Shown: piece by piece, positions 1 through 13,600 of the stretch
How the letters are laid out: each line of letters begins with the position of its first letter
Numbering within the stretch: position 1 is the first letter of the stretch
NCBI RefSeq assembly: GCF_048128805.1
Contig: NC_136016.1
Coordinates: forward strand, 17,630,176 to 17,694,175
Direction: 5' to 3'
Length of the DNA: 64,000 nt
Source of the DNA: Centroberyx gerrardi
Lineage: Eukaryota > Chordata > Actinopteri > Beryciformes > Berycidae
Made by a program: the position numbers and the translations under genes
Notes under the pieces: generated by a model
What the model saw: the letters and a program-made list of their open reading frames with translations, nothing else
The model's database searches: none
What the model was told of the DNA's origin: nothing

Positions 1-1751
1 GTGATAAGCCTCACTGTTTGCCCACCTCCTCAGTGTCAAGACCACATTTTCACCTGAAAGCTCTCCACTGACTTGCACCATTTTACAGGAGACACATGCC
101 AGGCAAGCTGTGTCAATACATGGGCACAGAAACACCTGTTTGCCTTCTGGGAAGTGCCCTCAAAGTCAAACACTTGACAATGAGAAACAAGAACAAATGC
201 TCTGTCAAGAAATACTGGTAATTATTGCAGTCTCGGATTGGAGCTGAAAGCAGTCGGTCTGTCCTTCCAGATTGCTCTGTTGTTCTTCAGCACTAAAATA
301 CAAAACCTCTTGTAATGAGCGCCTTCTGTTACACTTTAACATTAAAGTTGGTACTAATTCTTTAGAAAAAAGGCATACACCTAAGGCAAAATAACACGGA
401 TAAAGTAGCCAGGAACTCCTCAAGGTCCCTCAACTTAAACTGGACCTCAACTCTTTCATTTTTAGTTTGGTATCAGATTATTAGGTCTACCAGTATTGAT
501 TATACTCCGCAATAGATGCACACATTAACATAAAAGGCTTTTTGTGATTGGCAGGCCGGAGTAACTCCAAGTCGTTGCTTTTCCACCGGAGACATGAACG
601 GACACCCAGTGAGTTCAGCTTGGCCAAACTCCTCTTCCTTCCACGCCCTGAGTGGCTTTGAAATCCCAGTCCTTACAAATCAGACCTAATTCTACTCCCG
701 GTCAATCTAGGTGAAGGGGGAATAAAGCGAACATGCTATTTGCACCTCTCTCTTTGTTATTGAAAGAATGATCCTCAGCACAGCGGCATGTTGGTGGTGA
801 TTGAAGTGGGGTGGCTGAAGAGATTATATTTGAGGGGCCCTTTGCTTCTCTGTCGCTTTCAAAAATCTTGCTTTCACTTCTTATCGGCTCAAATGATCTG
901 TGGGTTTGCTGATCACCAAATGGACTGTGATTACGATGTACTGGTTGCATCAAACTTTGAATGCAATAGCAAGTGTTTTGTTTCTTTACTTTGCATTTAT
1001 TAATCAGTTAAAGATGGTAAGTATGAATTTGTTGTGGGGGTTTTTCATCCTTATCATATCTCTATTCTACAGAATGTCTTCGTTGTCTGTTCTTTGTCCT
1101 CTGTATTCTCTAATAACACAGGTGTGTCTGCCATAAAGGAGCTCTTTGTTCTTTGTTGAGCAGTCCATCTCTGTGTCTTGCTCCTTACCACGAATCCTTC
1201 TTCCCTCTTCTCAGAATTTGTCATTTTGCTAATATCATGGAAACAATTTTCCTTTGCTCTGTCACTCTGGATTTGACTTGAAAGCAGGACATAAAAATCA
1301 AGAGACAAGGGGAAAAAAATGAAAATAGACCAGTGGTGTCCAATAATGTGCTATGGAGGGCCAAGAGTCTGCTGGTTTTCCTTCCAACCAAACCCTACAG
1401 CAGCTGATTTCACTGAATAGCACACCTTCAAGCAGAGAGGGAGAAACTAATCAGTGAAATGTGTGTTGAAATGTCTAGTGATTAGTTGGAAGGAGAACTT
1501 CCATACCCCTGGCCCTCCATGATATATGAATGGACACCACTGCAATAGACAATAGGTACAGTATAGAGTACATGTACTTCATTATTTAAAAAGGTTCATG
1601 TGTTTATTGAATGAGTTTTGACATTCAGTATTCAGTATTTTTATTTTTATTTTCCTCTTGTATTCCTTTTCTTTAGTCTTTGTGCGACCTCACCTCCCTT
1701 CATCTCCTTTCCTCTTCCCACCCCCTCCGTCCGTCCCCAATCTCTCCCCAG
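1..1751 (+). other. mprip intron upstream of the first visible exon
   Basis: No coding exon is seen here. The first exon in the window begins after the polypyrimidine/AG acceptor at 1750-1751. The stretch holds a small hAT-like element (1331-1542) and otherwise unremarkable AT-rich sequence. The exons for the first PH domain of MPRIP are not here and must lie to the left. Confidence 0.75.
1331..1542. mobile_element. Small non-autonomous hAT-like element (MITE)
   Basis: The termini are inverted: CAGTGGTGTCC at the left and GGACACCACTG at the right. They are flanked by 8-bp direct repeats that match at 7 of 8 bases (AAATAGAC at 1323-1330, CAATAGAC at 1543-1550). An 8-bp duplication and CAGNG-type ends fit the hAT superfamily. 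At 212 bp it has no coding capacity. It lies in an mprip intron. Confidence 0.7.
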
Positions 1752-2003
1752 GAGCCCGGTCCGGCCAAGGTGACGGTGACCAGCAGCAGCGGCGGCAGCA
1801 TCCCCTGCCTGCCCAGCAGCATAGCCAGCGCTGAGCGTGTCCCGGCCAGCCGTGCCAGCCTGTGGCAGGAGGAGGCCCGCTGGAGCCGGGCCACCATCCC
1901 CTGCAGCCGCAGCGCCTCCTGTCTCAGCCAGCTGGCCCAGAGCCACCCGGGCTCCAGTGTCACCAGTCAAGACGGTGAGGACTAAGGAGAGGGCGTGGAA
2001 ATT

Positions 2004-2044
<41 letters not shown>

Positions 2045-4627
2045 CAGCTGCTGTTTCACTGAGATCACCTTGGGACATGGTTTGCAGGTCACAGTCAACA
2101 GAAATGCGTTGCCACTTGCCATTTTGTTTAACTCACTTTAAGTTTCTAATCTTTAACTAAATTGTAATTTGTATGAAATTGTCAATAACTGTCTCTGGAT
2201 CTATCCTTTCCCAGATGGCAGCACCATCAGCAGTGGACGCAAGGTACGAGTGGAGAGCGGTTACTTTTCCCTGGAGAAGACCAAGTCGGAGCCGTCAGCA
2301 CCGCCCATGCAGCCATCCCAGCCACCCCAGCACCTGCCCCTGTCCTCTTCAGCATCCTCCTCCTCGCTAGGAGCCCCCAACCACAGGTACAGCTCCGAGT
2401 CAGATCCCCACAACTCCCCTTATTACCCCTCCCCAGACCCCCTCCCTTCCCCAGGCGCCCTCCTCTCCCCCAGCTACTCCACCATCAGCTCCTCCCAGAG
2501 CTCGCTGGACTCTGAACCCAGCAGCAGCGCGCCCAGCTGGGACGGGCGCAGCGGCGGTGGAGGGAGCGTTAGTAGCGTCAGTGGAGGAGGAGGAGGAGGC
2601 GGCAGGGTGGGCCGGCCCGGCAGGGAGTACGCAGCGCTGTCGGACGTGCCGCGGGCTCGCAGGCTGAGCTACCGCGAGGCGTTCCGCTCGGAGAAGAAGC
2701 GGCAAGAGCTGAGGGCGCGGACGCGGAGTCCCGGCAGAGAGGAGGTGGCCCGGCTGTTTGGGGAGGAGCGCAGGTAAGACGGCATGGATTAGAGACATGC
2801 ACAGCACACTGAAAGATTATACACAGGCGACACTGTCAGTTTCTTGCCACCTGCTGTAAAATGATGACTTATACTAGAAGACTAGACTAGTACTAGAAGA
2901 CCAAATCAGTTCTGACCACAAATCATATACCAGAAACATAAATACAGATTCACTTGTGGTGATGATGCAGCCAAACATAATAGGTAATCATAAACAGGCA
3001 ACTGATTGTTAGCCCTACCCATAGCCCTGCATAGAAATTATTGATGTAATGCAAAGACCTCTATTATGTGAAACTCATAATCAGCATTTCTGTCCTGTAG
3101 CGCCACCTTGTGGCTGCTGTCTTTAGGCACCTTTTATCTCTTGAACATCAATTTCTTTGCCCCCTACACTAGCTTATCAACGGTTTTCAATTAATGATTT
3201 ATGGGAATTAAATGCATGTATTACTTTCTGCGCCTTTTCTATTGGTCTCTGCCTCTTGCTCTTGCTACTTTGCTATTTGGTTTTGTTGTTTTGATCTTTT
3301 CCAGGGGCTTCTGAAAGGAGCTTCCCGGAGCTAATGCTCTACCAACCCTTCCGCCCCTGTCCCAATGCTGCTCCCTGCTGGTCACCGCTGATACCTGCTT
3401 TCTATCATTTCATCTCTGCACTGCCTGGGAGCGCACACATACATTATTTGATTATATACATACCTACACAAACAGACACACACCCTGATTGTGTTTTATA
3501 CATACAGTTCCTTCTTGCTCTCTCTCATACACACACACACTAACAGGTCCAGTGTCTTCAGGTAACGCTGATTGTGCTGCCATTGCTGCTACTCCTGGGA
3601 TCTGGTTATTAATCCTCCAATGACCCATCCTAGACTTCTTCCTCTTCATCTTAAATTTAATCTCTCCCCATATCACACTAGTCTTTCATACTTTGACATA
3701 CTTCTGGCTCATTCTCTTTTGGGGATCATCCTTCTACTTTAATTTACACATTGTTGTCTATGAAAGGGACTTTGTGTCAAGATTAATGTCCAAACTTCCT
3801 ACATATGTAAATGTATCTGCACTTGTATTCTGCACTTATATTGTAATTAGTCCATTGAGGACATTGGTTTTGTCTCAAAGTTGCTTCCATGTTGTTGATT
3901 TTTATGCTGATGCCTGACACCATTTGAGGAAGATGTGCTGCAGCCTGTTCTTATGAACAACCTATTACATGTTATGGCTGATCTTTTATATTTTACTGGG
4001 TTTTCATTGGTATGCTGCAGAAAAGGCACTTTTATAGAAGGATTAAGATGTTTAAGCTTACTTTTTAACTTTGTTAGACTCTATAAGACTTTTTTTTAAT
4101 CTAATTTTAAGTGTGATATGTGTACTGTGCCACACTGTGCGTTGTGCCTGTCCCGCTAAAGCTTGTCTTTTTGTGTCTCCTAGGCGTCCTCAAGTCATTG
4201 GCCGGTTTGAGGAGGGGCAGCATGTAGAGCGTATGGACACAAGCAGCTCCACTGAGCCCTCCTCTAATACCACGCTAACCCAGAGACAAGGCCGCAGCGA
4301 GAGACGCTACCTGGCTAACAAACATGTATGCAAACCTGAATAACCAAATCCAAAAAAAGTGTAAAACACAGTATCAAAGAATTCACTGAAGGACGTATGT
4401 ATGATAAGAAGAGTTATGAGTTAGAAATGATTTCCCTGGTTTGATACGGGGGAATTTCTTAGATCTCCACATTATGTCAAATCATGTAACATGTGATTCT
4501 GTATTTTTAGGAGATGTCACTGGATGCTGGGAAGGAGCGTTCAGTCCCTGACGTGTCCAGCTCCACATTTGCCAACTTAAGAAGAGCCAAGTCACTGGAC
4601 CGCAGAGTCACAGAGTCCTCCATGACT
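1752..4627 (+). CDS. mprip: mprip exons 1752-1974, 2215-2773, 4184-4325, 4511-4627 (linker between the PH domains)
   Basis: Four exons encode the low-complexity linker between the two PH domains, which in mammalian MPRIP belongs to the F-actin-binding N-terminal half. The first starts in phase 0 with [16 protein letters not shown] and splits a codon (G + AT gives Asp) into [24 protein letters not shown]. Exon 2215-2773 is Ser/Pro-rich with a Gly run ([13 protein letters not shown]) and a basic stretch, [21 protein letters not shown]. Exon 4184-4325 carries the conserved [11 protein letters not shown] and RQGRSERR. Exon 4511-4627 carries [14 protein letters not shown], which resembles a 14-3-3 or AGC-kinase target. 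The Ser/Gly expansion is longer than I recall for mammals. Confidence 0.93.
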
Positions 4628-7600
4628 GTGAGTTCTAAGTACAGTTCTCTAAAAGTATACAGAGCCATAACCAGTGGACCACAAAACCATTTTCATGGCT
4701 GGTTGGCATAAATTCTCCTGCTCATGGAGCATGTAGGGTCAAGGACAAGGTGTTTAATGGGAAGGAGGGAGATATGTCAGCAAACCTTTTACTGTGCAGA
4801 AAATAGGGCTGTGATATTTCAAATGATTGATATGTCCTCTAGGGGAGCTGTTGATTGAAATATGTAATCAACATTGGCAGTATGAAAGACAATAGCACAC
4901 TTCTTTGCTTAATGGAAACTCGTAATTGCGATTGTTTGACAGAATTTTTTTCTGGTCAGAATTTTTTAGAACTTTAAAATTGTTTAAATAAAAGTGATTT
5001 CGTTAAAAAAAAAATATGATGTCAGTGTGCAGGATTTAGTGAGTTTGAGTATGATGAAAGGTTTTCACCAATATTGTACTTGATTCATGGACCAAAGATT
5101 ACCTGGAGCTCTAAAGCACCTTGTTTAGAAATCAATTTTGGACACAACTCTCTCTTTAGCAATTAAGTGCAGCCTCTGCGATTTGGAAATTGTTCATATT
5201 GAGATTTGGATTTTTTTTTTTTAATTAATCATTCAGCTCTAGATTACAGTGGCCCTCAGTTCTGCTAAATGCTGCACCGGGATCCCCTCAGGTTTTAGCT
5301 CTACTAGTCCAGCCAGCAGCAAGCTGCTGCTGATCTGAGGTCTGTTCAGGGAATGCTGTTGGGGTGTTCCTGTCAGTGTGTGGTTGGTCTGGCTGGCAAA
5401 CTTGCAGCTGCCAGAACCCCCCACCCACATAGACAGACACACACACACACACACAGAGCACCACCCCGGATATAAATAGCCAGCACAGAGGCTACAGCCG
5501 CAGTTGTGTGTATGTCCATGAGAGACGGAAAGAGACAGATTGTCAACATATGAAGTGTACTGAGTGTGAAGGCAGTTAGCCATCAGAATGACTCTCTGCC
5601 AGACGGTGCCACCACACCTGATGAAGCTCAGCAAAAACAAGGTATTGTTTGAGTGAGCAGAAACCAGTTTTTGGAAGAATGGTTTACTTTAGAGTCTATA
5701 AACAGACTTGAGCTTGGTTTGAATGACTGAGCGAGGCAGTTTGAGTTTCACAGGGAAAGTCCAGCTCACGCCAGTCCGGAGCCACATATTGGCACTGTGA
5801 CTGATTGAACTGATGGTGGTGAACTAAATGTAAACAAATAAAACATAAATGGAGCATTGTTTAGGGAATGTATTCGGATTACATCAGTAATGAGGACTTA
5901 CCTTTTAATACAATGGCAAAACTTAGTAGAAAATGTTTCAACAAAATGTAAACATTGACCACAATGTTAGGATTTGGATTGCATAAGCTAAAAACTTTTC
6001 AACATGATCGTTAAGTTTGTGGGTAACTTGCTGTAGTAGTGTTACGCCTGGCTATTTCTTTTTGCCTGTGTTTTTTTTGTACTTATTTGGTTGAAGTCTA
6101 CTTATTTAGTTGAAAATCTCTCCAGACTAACTGGTAGCCAAGTTAACTATCATTGATAAGGATGAGCTACTTTAGTTGCATCACATATCGCATCACATCA
6201 CATTGATGCCTCTCTGATTTGTTTTCTCTGCAGCCAGATCTGTTGAACTTCAAAAAAGGATGGATGACCAAGCTATATGAAGATGGAATGGTAATTTGTT
6301 TCATTAGTAGAAATGAATGACTGGAGACCTCAACTCTTTTCCCAATTGAACTGCATAAACATCCTGATATTGTATAAATATGGTGTCTTATCCCCCTTTA
6401 GTGGAAGAAACACTGGTTTGTTCTTACAGACCAGAGTCTGAGGTACTACAAGGACTCAATAGCTGAGGAGGTAAGGCTTTTTTCCTTCAAGGGGTTTGTC
6501 AGTATTGTGATTAAGTGGTCATTATTTTATGCCAGTGAATAGGTAAATAACAAGGATTTTTCTTTTTTTTTTCCCTAGGCTTCAGATCTGGATGGTGAGA
6601 TTGACCTTTCCACATGTTACGATGTGACCGAGTTCCCCGTCCAGAGGAACTACGGCTTCCAAATCCTGGTGAGTGTTGATTCTGCATGCCATCAATTCTC
6701 TGCTGTCATTGATCACATCTAAAAAGCTTAAGGTAAAACCCATCGTCTATACGGTGCTGCTCCGCTGTGACCTGCCAGTCTATAAACAGCCTGAGACACC
6801 ATGTGGTGCAAATGTCGGGATCAGGTTTTGCCATTTCTCTTTTTAAAACAATTCTTTGTCCCATCACGAAGGATGTCACTTGACCTGTCATCCCTCTGTG
6901 AAAGGCTGACATCATGGGGGTCTAAATCTGCCACAGACGTTGCCACCCCTGGTTGTCCCCCTGAACCCACGTGCCCCTCATCCTGCACAATATGTTTACC
7001 TAACCTCCTGCATTCAAAAAGCCTGTCCTTGTGTCCACACTTGCTCAACAACACTCATGTTTTGAAAACCCTTATGTATAAGCTATTTTTAAGGCTTTCA
7101 CCCTGAACCATAACGGCATAACAACTATGCAGTTCCATAGAACGTCCTGTGAAACTAATGTAAGGATGCTTAGCTCATATAATCCTTTGGCTGTGAACCA
7201 AACATCTCATCCCTTTAGCATATGCCAAACACTTGCTGGACCTATGTACTTGCTTGAAAGTTAATCATAACTCACCAGCTGATGTCAGTGGGCATTTTGT
7301 TCATGTTACTTATAGATTTCAACTTTACATACAAATCCAGCCTGTATGAGTATGAGGAGAACAGTGACTACAAGGTCATTTGTTTTGTTTACATTGGCTT
7401 GAAGCAGCTTACTCTGGCTATTTTCTCAGGGAATCCAGAAATAGAGTTGTAGAGAGGATCGTTGTCTCTTTGGCTGAGAACAACATGGGTTTAGTGACGA
7501 GAAATTAATAACTACAGTATTTATAACTACTCCCTCTGCTCCATGTTCAGACTGGTGGGGGGCTAGAATTGATCTGAGTGCAGAACCAAAACATCACATT

Positions 7601-10600
7601 GTTGTCTGCATCAAATAAATGGGGTGCCTAAATATTTGATAGGATTCTTGTAAAGTACTACCTCTATTAGAGACAGTACTTATATAGATTAGGGGATGAT
7701 ATTACTGGGTGCAATGTGGTATGTAAATGATTGATTGTATGACACACTGAACAAAACCGTCCTCCACTGTGTTTTGTTTTCCATTCAAGTTTAAAACTGT
7801 GTCTGTTTAATTTATATCAAAGCCCTCCTCCAATGACCTCACCACATATTTGAAAGTAAGCGTTACAAGTGAATAGGTTACAATCGAATAGGTTACAATC
7901 AATTAAGGAGAAGTAACTGATATCTGCTAACTGAAATGGGAAAAGCCATGCTGCTGCATACCAGAAAAGCTTAGGCTTAGAATTTTAAAATTGGCAATAA
8001 GGTCACTGTAAGAGGTCTTTTAAATCGGCATGTTGTCTCATCCCTGTCAGTCATTCTAATGTCATGCCTGCTCTGTTTCCAGTGTAAGGAGGGGGCATGC
8101 ACTCTGTCGGCCATGACCTCTGGGATCCGTCGCAACTGGATTCAGGCCATCATGAAGAATGTGCGGCCCACTATCGCCCCTGATGTCACCCGGTAATGCC
8201 CAAAGAGGATCAACACTCAACCACTGGCAGATATAATAACTGTTTTTCTCACTTATTTTATCTCATTAATCTCTCTCTCCTCCTCGCCCTCTCTTTCCTC
8301 TTTCTCTCTTCCTCCCTCGACTGGTATTTCCAACCTGCTTCCAGGAAAAACGTCTCTTTGAAACTGTCCGTTCTGAAGCCCAGGTTGGAGTGCTTGTGTG
8401 TTGAATATCTCCCCTCCTCAAACAGTGATGTAATTGCTCAGCAATGTCAGCCTCGGCGTGTTTGTCGTCCCACCCTGTGTCATGTGATTGTTGAGTAATG
8501 TCTCCCTGTCAGTTGTGCCACTGTAGAGGCTTGAAGGCCCCACACACTGCTACTATATCAGCCAATTAGAATGATCCACCTTACCTGATAATAATGGTCA
8601 TAATGTGACTATCCACAGAGTAATGTTTGGAGGTGGTCACATAACAATCACAAAACCAACACACAGAAGAAAAAAATGCCATTGAGTTAACAGTAAGGAA
8701 CAGCTGGGGAAGAGAAGTATTTTGTTGCATTCCTATATTCCAAAGCAGCCGTAACAACAATCAAGTATTCAGCTGAGGGTTTTGTTTTTTTGGATACTTT
8801 AACACTGTTATGTCAGTGTTTTTAATGTTGAGTCTTGCCTTTCAGAGGACTCATCACATGTACGTATGGTACTGTATACATGCTTTGAGCTGCATTTACC
8901 GATTAGTCAGACACCTTGCTGTGCGCAAGTCTGTCTCTCAGGCGGCTCTCTCCAGGGGGAATGTGTGATATTTTTGGCATTTCTACACAGACGCCACACA
9001 GACACCTCTTCCTTATTCTGGGGCTGTGCCCCTTCTCCTTTTCCCCTTACCCCCCACTCCTGCCACCTCCACACAACGTGATGGAAATAGATTATTCGGT
9101 CAGGCTACTTTTTTTAAGTGCTCTGCTCCTCAACACTAAAAGTGCCAAGCAGTGTGCGGATTACTGGGAACACATTGCAGTAATTGCAAAAGCTACTGTA
9201 TAAACGGGAGTGGACAAAGAAGCTGAAGGCAGGCGACTGCACCAGAACCATTAGGCCTGAGCCTCAGACTACAGCTGTGGACACCAAGAGAAACACCAAA
9301 GCTGCTTTGAGCCCAATGTGCAATTACAAAAGTTTGCCAAATAAAATGTTGAATGTTTAGATGCTTTGACTTTGATACATTCCTTTCAGTTAATCTCGCT
9401 TGTAGTAGTATGCTGCACTGCCAAAAATGTATGCACTAATGGTTTGTCCATCAAGGCTTTATGTAATAGTAATGTGAGTAGCTTGAGCTGATGGAAATGT
9501 TGGCATTCATCATCAGGTTGTGGTTTAAGCCATCCGGTCTAACTATTTTATTTGTTTTTGGTTTTTGTTCTTATCCCCTCAGATCCCTCCCTGAGGAGAA
9601 GGTAAAAGGGCAAGTGGTGTTGGAGCCATGTCCACAGGCCTCCACTGAGCCCAGCCCCAGTCCTGAGGCCCCCAAGATGGATGTCCACACACAGCCAGCT
9701 GGTAGCAGTGTCTCTGTGCCGGCCTCTGAGCCACGCAAAAGTCGGGTTCGTGAGCGCAGACGAGAGGGCCGCTCCAAGACCTACGACTGGTCTGAGTTCA
9801 AAGCGGGACAGACAGAAAAGTCCATGAGGGATAGAGCGGACACAGTCGACCTCAGCTCTCCGTCATCATCCTCCACAACCACTTCCTCTTGCTGTTCCTC
9901 CTCATCCCCTTCCTCCTCAGCATCCTCTCCTATCTCTAACACCTCCTCTCCCCAGACCTCCTCTGTCTCAGGTTCTCAACCACTTTCCGTGGCAACTGCA
10001 GAGATAGAAAAGGAGCGAGCACGCTGGCTCGAGGAAAGGAAGGGCATCCTGCAGCACACCACAACCAGTGCAACCCACACGCCAAATACTGTTACGGTTA
10101 CCATGACTACCACATTAAACACTACATCTGGGGTGCAGCCATGGACTTCTGAACGTCAGGACCAGGGGAAGATGGAAGTAGACCACCCTACAGCCATGCA
10201 CACTGACCCCAGTGAAGAAAAGAGTGGGCAGAAGGGTAACAGGACCTCAGATGTCCAGGTAGAGATTGAGCAGCGCTGGCATCAGGTGGAGACAACACCG
10301 TTAAGAGAAGAGAAGCAAGTGCCCATCAGTACAAATATAGGAAACTCTGTTAACTCTGATAGATTGCCTGCACATGAACTTGCTGCCCTTCTAGACAAAG
10401 AGGTATGTTTCCCGAACATGTTCAGATACAGTATGATTATGGTACTAATGGTATGATACTATGGTACTGCATCTTCTGTCATTCATTCATTTTTTTTGTA
10501 CCTGGTACTTTGTTCAGCTGGGACAGAAGCAAAAGGAGCTGGACCGACTGCAGCAACAGAACAATCTTTTACAGGAACAACTGGAAGATGCAAGAGGGAG

Positions 10601-13600
10601 AGAACAAAGTGCCAGGGAGGGCTATGTACTGCAGGTACCACACTCACCATCCATTAGAGAGGATTCATTTGGTATTGAATAGTTGACACCATGAACAAAA
10701 AGCATTGTAACATGTTTTTAGGCAAGGGAATCTTTTGTATGTTTGGAATGGTTTGCAGACTTTGTAAAATAGAATAAATGTACTGGTCAAATACAATACA
10801 AAGCTGTAAATGTTGTACTGTATGTATTATTGTAATACAGTGTACTGGCTCATGGTAGATTTGTGTGGCTACTGTAACTTGTATGAAATTCTACTAACAG
10901 GTGTGGGTGCTTAGTCTCTAAAACTGATATGCATGGTTGTGGTGTTCTTAGCATGAATTTTCACTAACTGTTTTACGGAGTTTCACATCTCCTGGGAAAA
11001 TAATTGATTTGGACTGATATGCTCAAGGTAAGAAACTTGATCAAGAAGCCTTGCGCTGTGCTTTTTCTCTCTGTTCATCTGTGCTTTGTCTGTGTGTCTT
11101 TTCCAAGCTTGATTTGTGCATGCTTTTGGGTGTTTTGGAATTGCATAATTTAACTAATTCCTTTATACATCATGCACATGTTATTATATTTTTTAAATGA
11201 GATTATAGAACAGGCAGGATGGGTATTTTGTTGTATGACATCACATTCACTGTTCACAAGTTTAATGCAATTAAGGAAGTTATGGGTTGGTCTTAAAATA
11301 AGCACTTGATTGCTTTGCTGTCAGTTCACATCCATGTTTATATCTCTATATTATTCACCCACTTTTAAGTTTATTTTTTTGTCATTCAAACTTTTCAACT
11401 TCCAAGTCATCTCTGAAAAAGCACAGTGAAAGCTTGGGAAAATGCTTCTCAAAAGAAAGGTTTTGGTATGAACATTAAATGGAAAAGGGAAGAAAACATT
11501 TTTTTCCCTGGTTACCCCTGAGATGTGGTTCTCCGTATGTGGTAGGGGAAGTGAGGTGATGTCACTAATGAAACTGTCTCATCAATCTTTTCAAGAGTGC
11601 AACACCCCCCTCCACCTCACCACACAGAGTGCCATGGCAACGCTTGCACAAGCTCAACCAAGATTTGCAGGGTGAGGTGGAGGCCCAGAAGCGCAAGCAG
11701 GACCTTGCTCAGCAGCAGGTTCAGACACTAAGGAGAAGCTACACCGAAGCCCAGGACGCTGTAGACCGACATGAGGTTGACATCCAGGCTCTGCAGGCTA
11801 AACTGGCCTCTGCAATGGCTGAAATCTTAGCTAGTGAGCAGGCTGTGGCCCGCATGCGTAACGAGCTCAAGCTAGAGCAAGAGCGTTCCAGGGAACAGGA
11901 AGAGGAATGGGGATCCAGTGAGGCCACCCTACGTGCCCAGCTAAGGGACAGCGAGGACAGACTCCGTGAAGTAGAGGCCAGCCTCTTGGAGAGAAATCAG
12001 GCCCTCAGGCACCTGGAACGTCAGCAGGCCCTGCAGAGGGACCACCTGAGGGAGGTACAGAGGCTCCAAGAGAGGCTACAGGAGGTGACTGCCAGACTAT
12101 GCGCTACTGAAGAGGGTCAGGCACTGAAGGAGGAGCGCCTGAGGAAGGAGCAGCATAGCATACAAGAGAATCATGAGAGGGAAAGACAGAGCCTGAGTAG
12201 AAGATTAGCTGAAGCTGAAAGTGTACGGAAAGAGATTGACGACAGACTGCTGGAGGCTGAGCAGCAGGTGGAGACCCTGTTAAGAGGGAGGCAGGCCTTA
12301 GGAGGAAAAGAGGGCAGGGAGGAAGTGCTGAAGCTGCAAGAGGAACTGGCCCAGAAGACTGGTATGGTTGAGAAACTGAGAGAGAGTGTCCGTAGGCTAG
12401 AGGAAGAGAAAGGCCATCTCACATGCCACTGTCAGGAGCTTCTCAACCAGATTGCAGAGGCAGACCGCGAGGTGAACAAGCTCCGTAATCGTCTGGAAAC
12501 GGAAGAAGCTGATTACTACACCCTTGAACACTCTTATGAGAGGGCTTCTGAAGAGTTCCAGAAGATGAGCCAGTTCCTCAGAGAAAAAGAGGAGGAGATC
12601 CGGCAGACTAAGGAAATGTACGAGAGGCTGGTGGAACGCAAGGACAATGACCTGAAAGAGGCCCTTGTTAAGATGACTGCACTTGGCAACAGCCTGGAGG
12701 AGACGGAACAGAAGTTGCAAGCTAAGGAGGAGCTTCTCTGTCAAATAAGTAATAGCCTCTTAGATAAGGTTGAGCCCTGCAGTGCTGAAAGGGATCTGCA
12801 AGCTAAGCTTGTGGTTGCAGAGGACCGTATTGCAGAGCTAGAGCAGCACCTCAATGCCCTGCAGTTGGGGTACGCTGGCCTCCGCATGGAAAGGCAGCGA
12901 ATCCCAGAACAGCACACACAGGAAAGGGTTACGACCTCACCCTCCTTGCCAACAAATACAGAACTGTCACTTGCCTTTGACACTCCATCCAAGACAACAA
13001 ACTCCTCAGATGATAAGGAGTCTCAGGCTAAGAGGCCAAGGATACGTTTTTCCAGCATTCAGTGCCAAAAATACATCAACTTAGAGGGCCTGGACTCCAG
13101 TCATGTGAGCAGCACCTTTATAGATACAAGCCAGAAAGTTAACCAAGATGTGAGCCAAGATGTCGGTCCAACTGTAGGAACAAGCTCCTCTGATATCACA
13201 TTCCATTACACGAGTGATCCAGAGAAGTTTATCTCCATCATACATGCCCTAGAGACTAAACTGCTGGCCACTGAGGAAAAGCTAAGAAACCTCACACAGA
13301 ACCTTGCAGAGCAAAGAGCTGTCCAAGTAGAAGACCTGTCCATGACTGATCTAAAGGAGATGGATGATAAACCTCACCAAGAGACAGAACCCAGTTGTGG
13401 AAGTGGGTGTCAGATTAGTGCTGCCAATAACGAGTATGCCAAGGCCCTAGTGTGTGTGGAAACAAGTCGAGAGAAAGTCAGGGCTATTCTCAGTGGCTCT
13501 CATGAGACCACCGATTCACAGTTGCACTCCTTGTCAGAGATAGAGAATGAGTTGTTCAATGCAACATTGTACATCAGACAAGGGGAAAAGACCTTGGAAG

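Larger units (their letters stand above)
4628..6233 (+). other. mprip intron containing the candidate internal promoter
   Basis: Apart from the TATA box and ATG exon described separately, this intron holds a short CA tract near 5439-5455 and AT-rich sequence. No other exon is supported. Confidence 0.65.

Noticed and set aside
3298-3345. Possible extra mprip exon after a good acceptor near 3304
   Set aside because: The frame required by the preceding exon meets a stop almost at once and no donor follows.
11629-11631. GTG as a start codon of a 1265-residue protein
   Set aside because: It is an internal codon. A proper acceptor at 11595 puts the exon in phase with the preceding mprip exon, and the exon continues a known protein.
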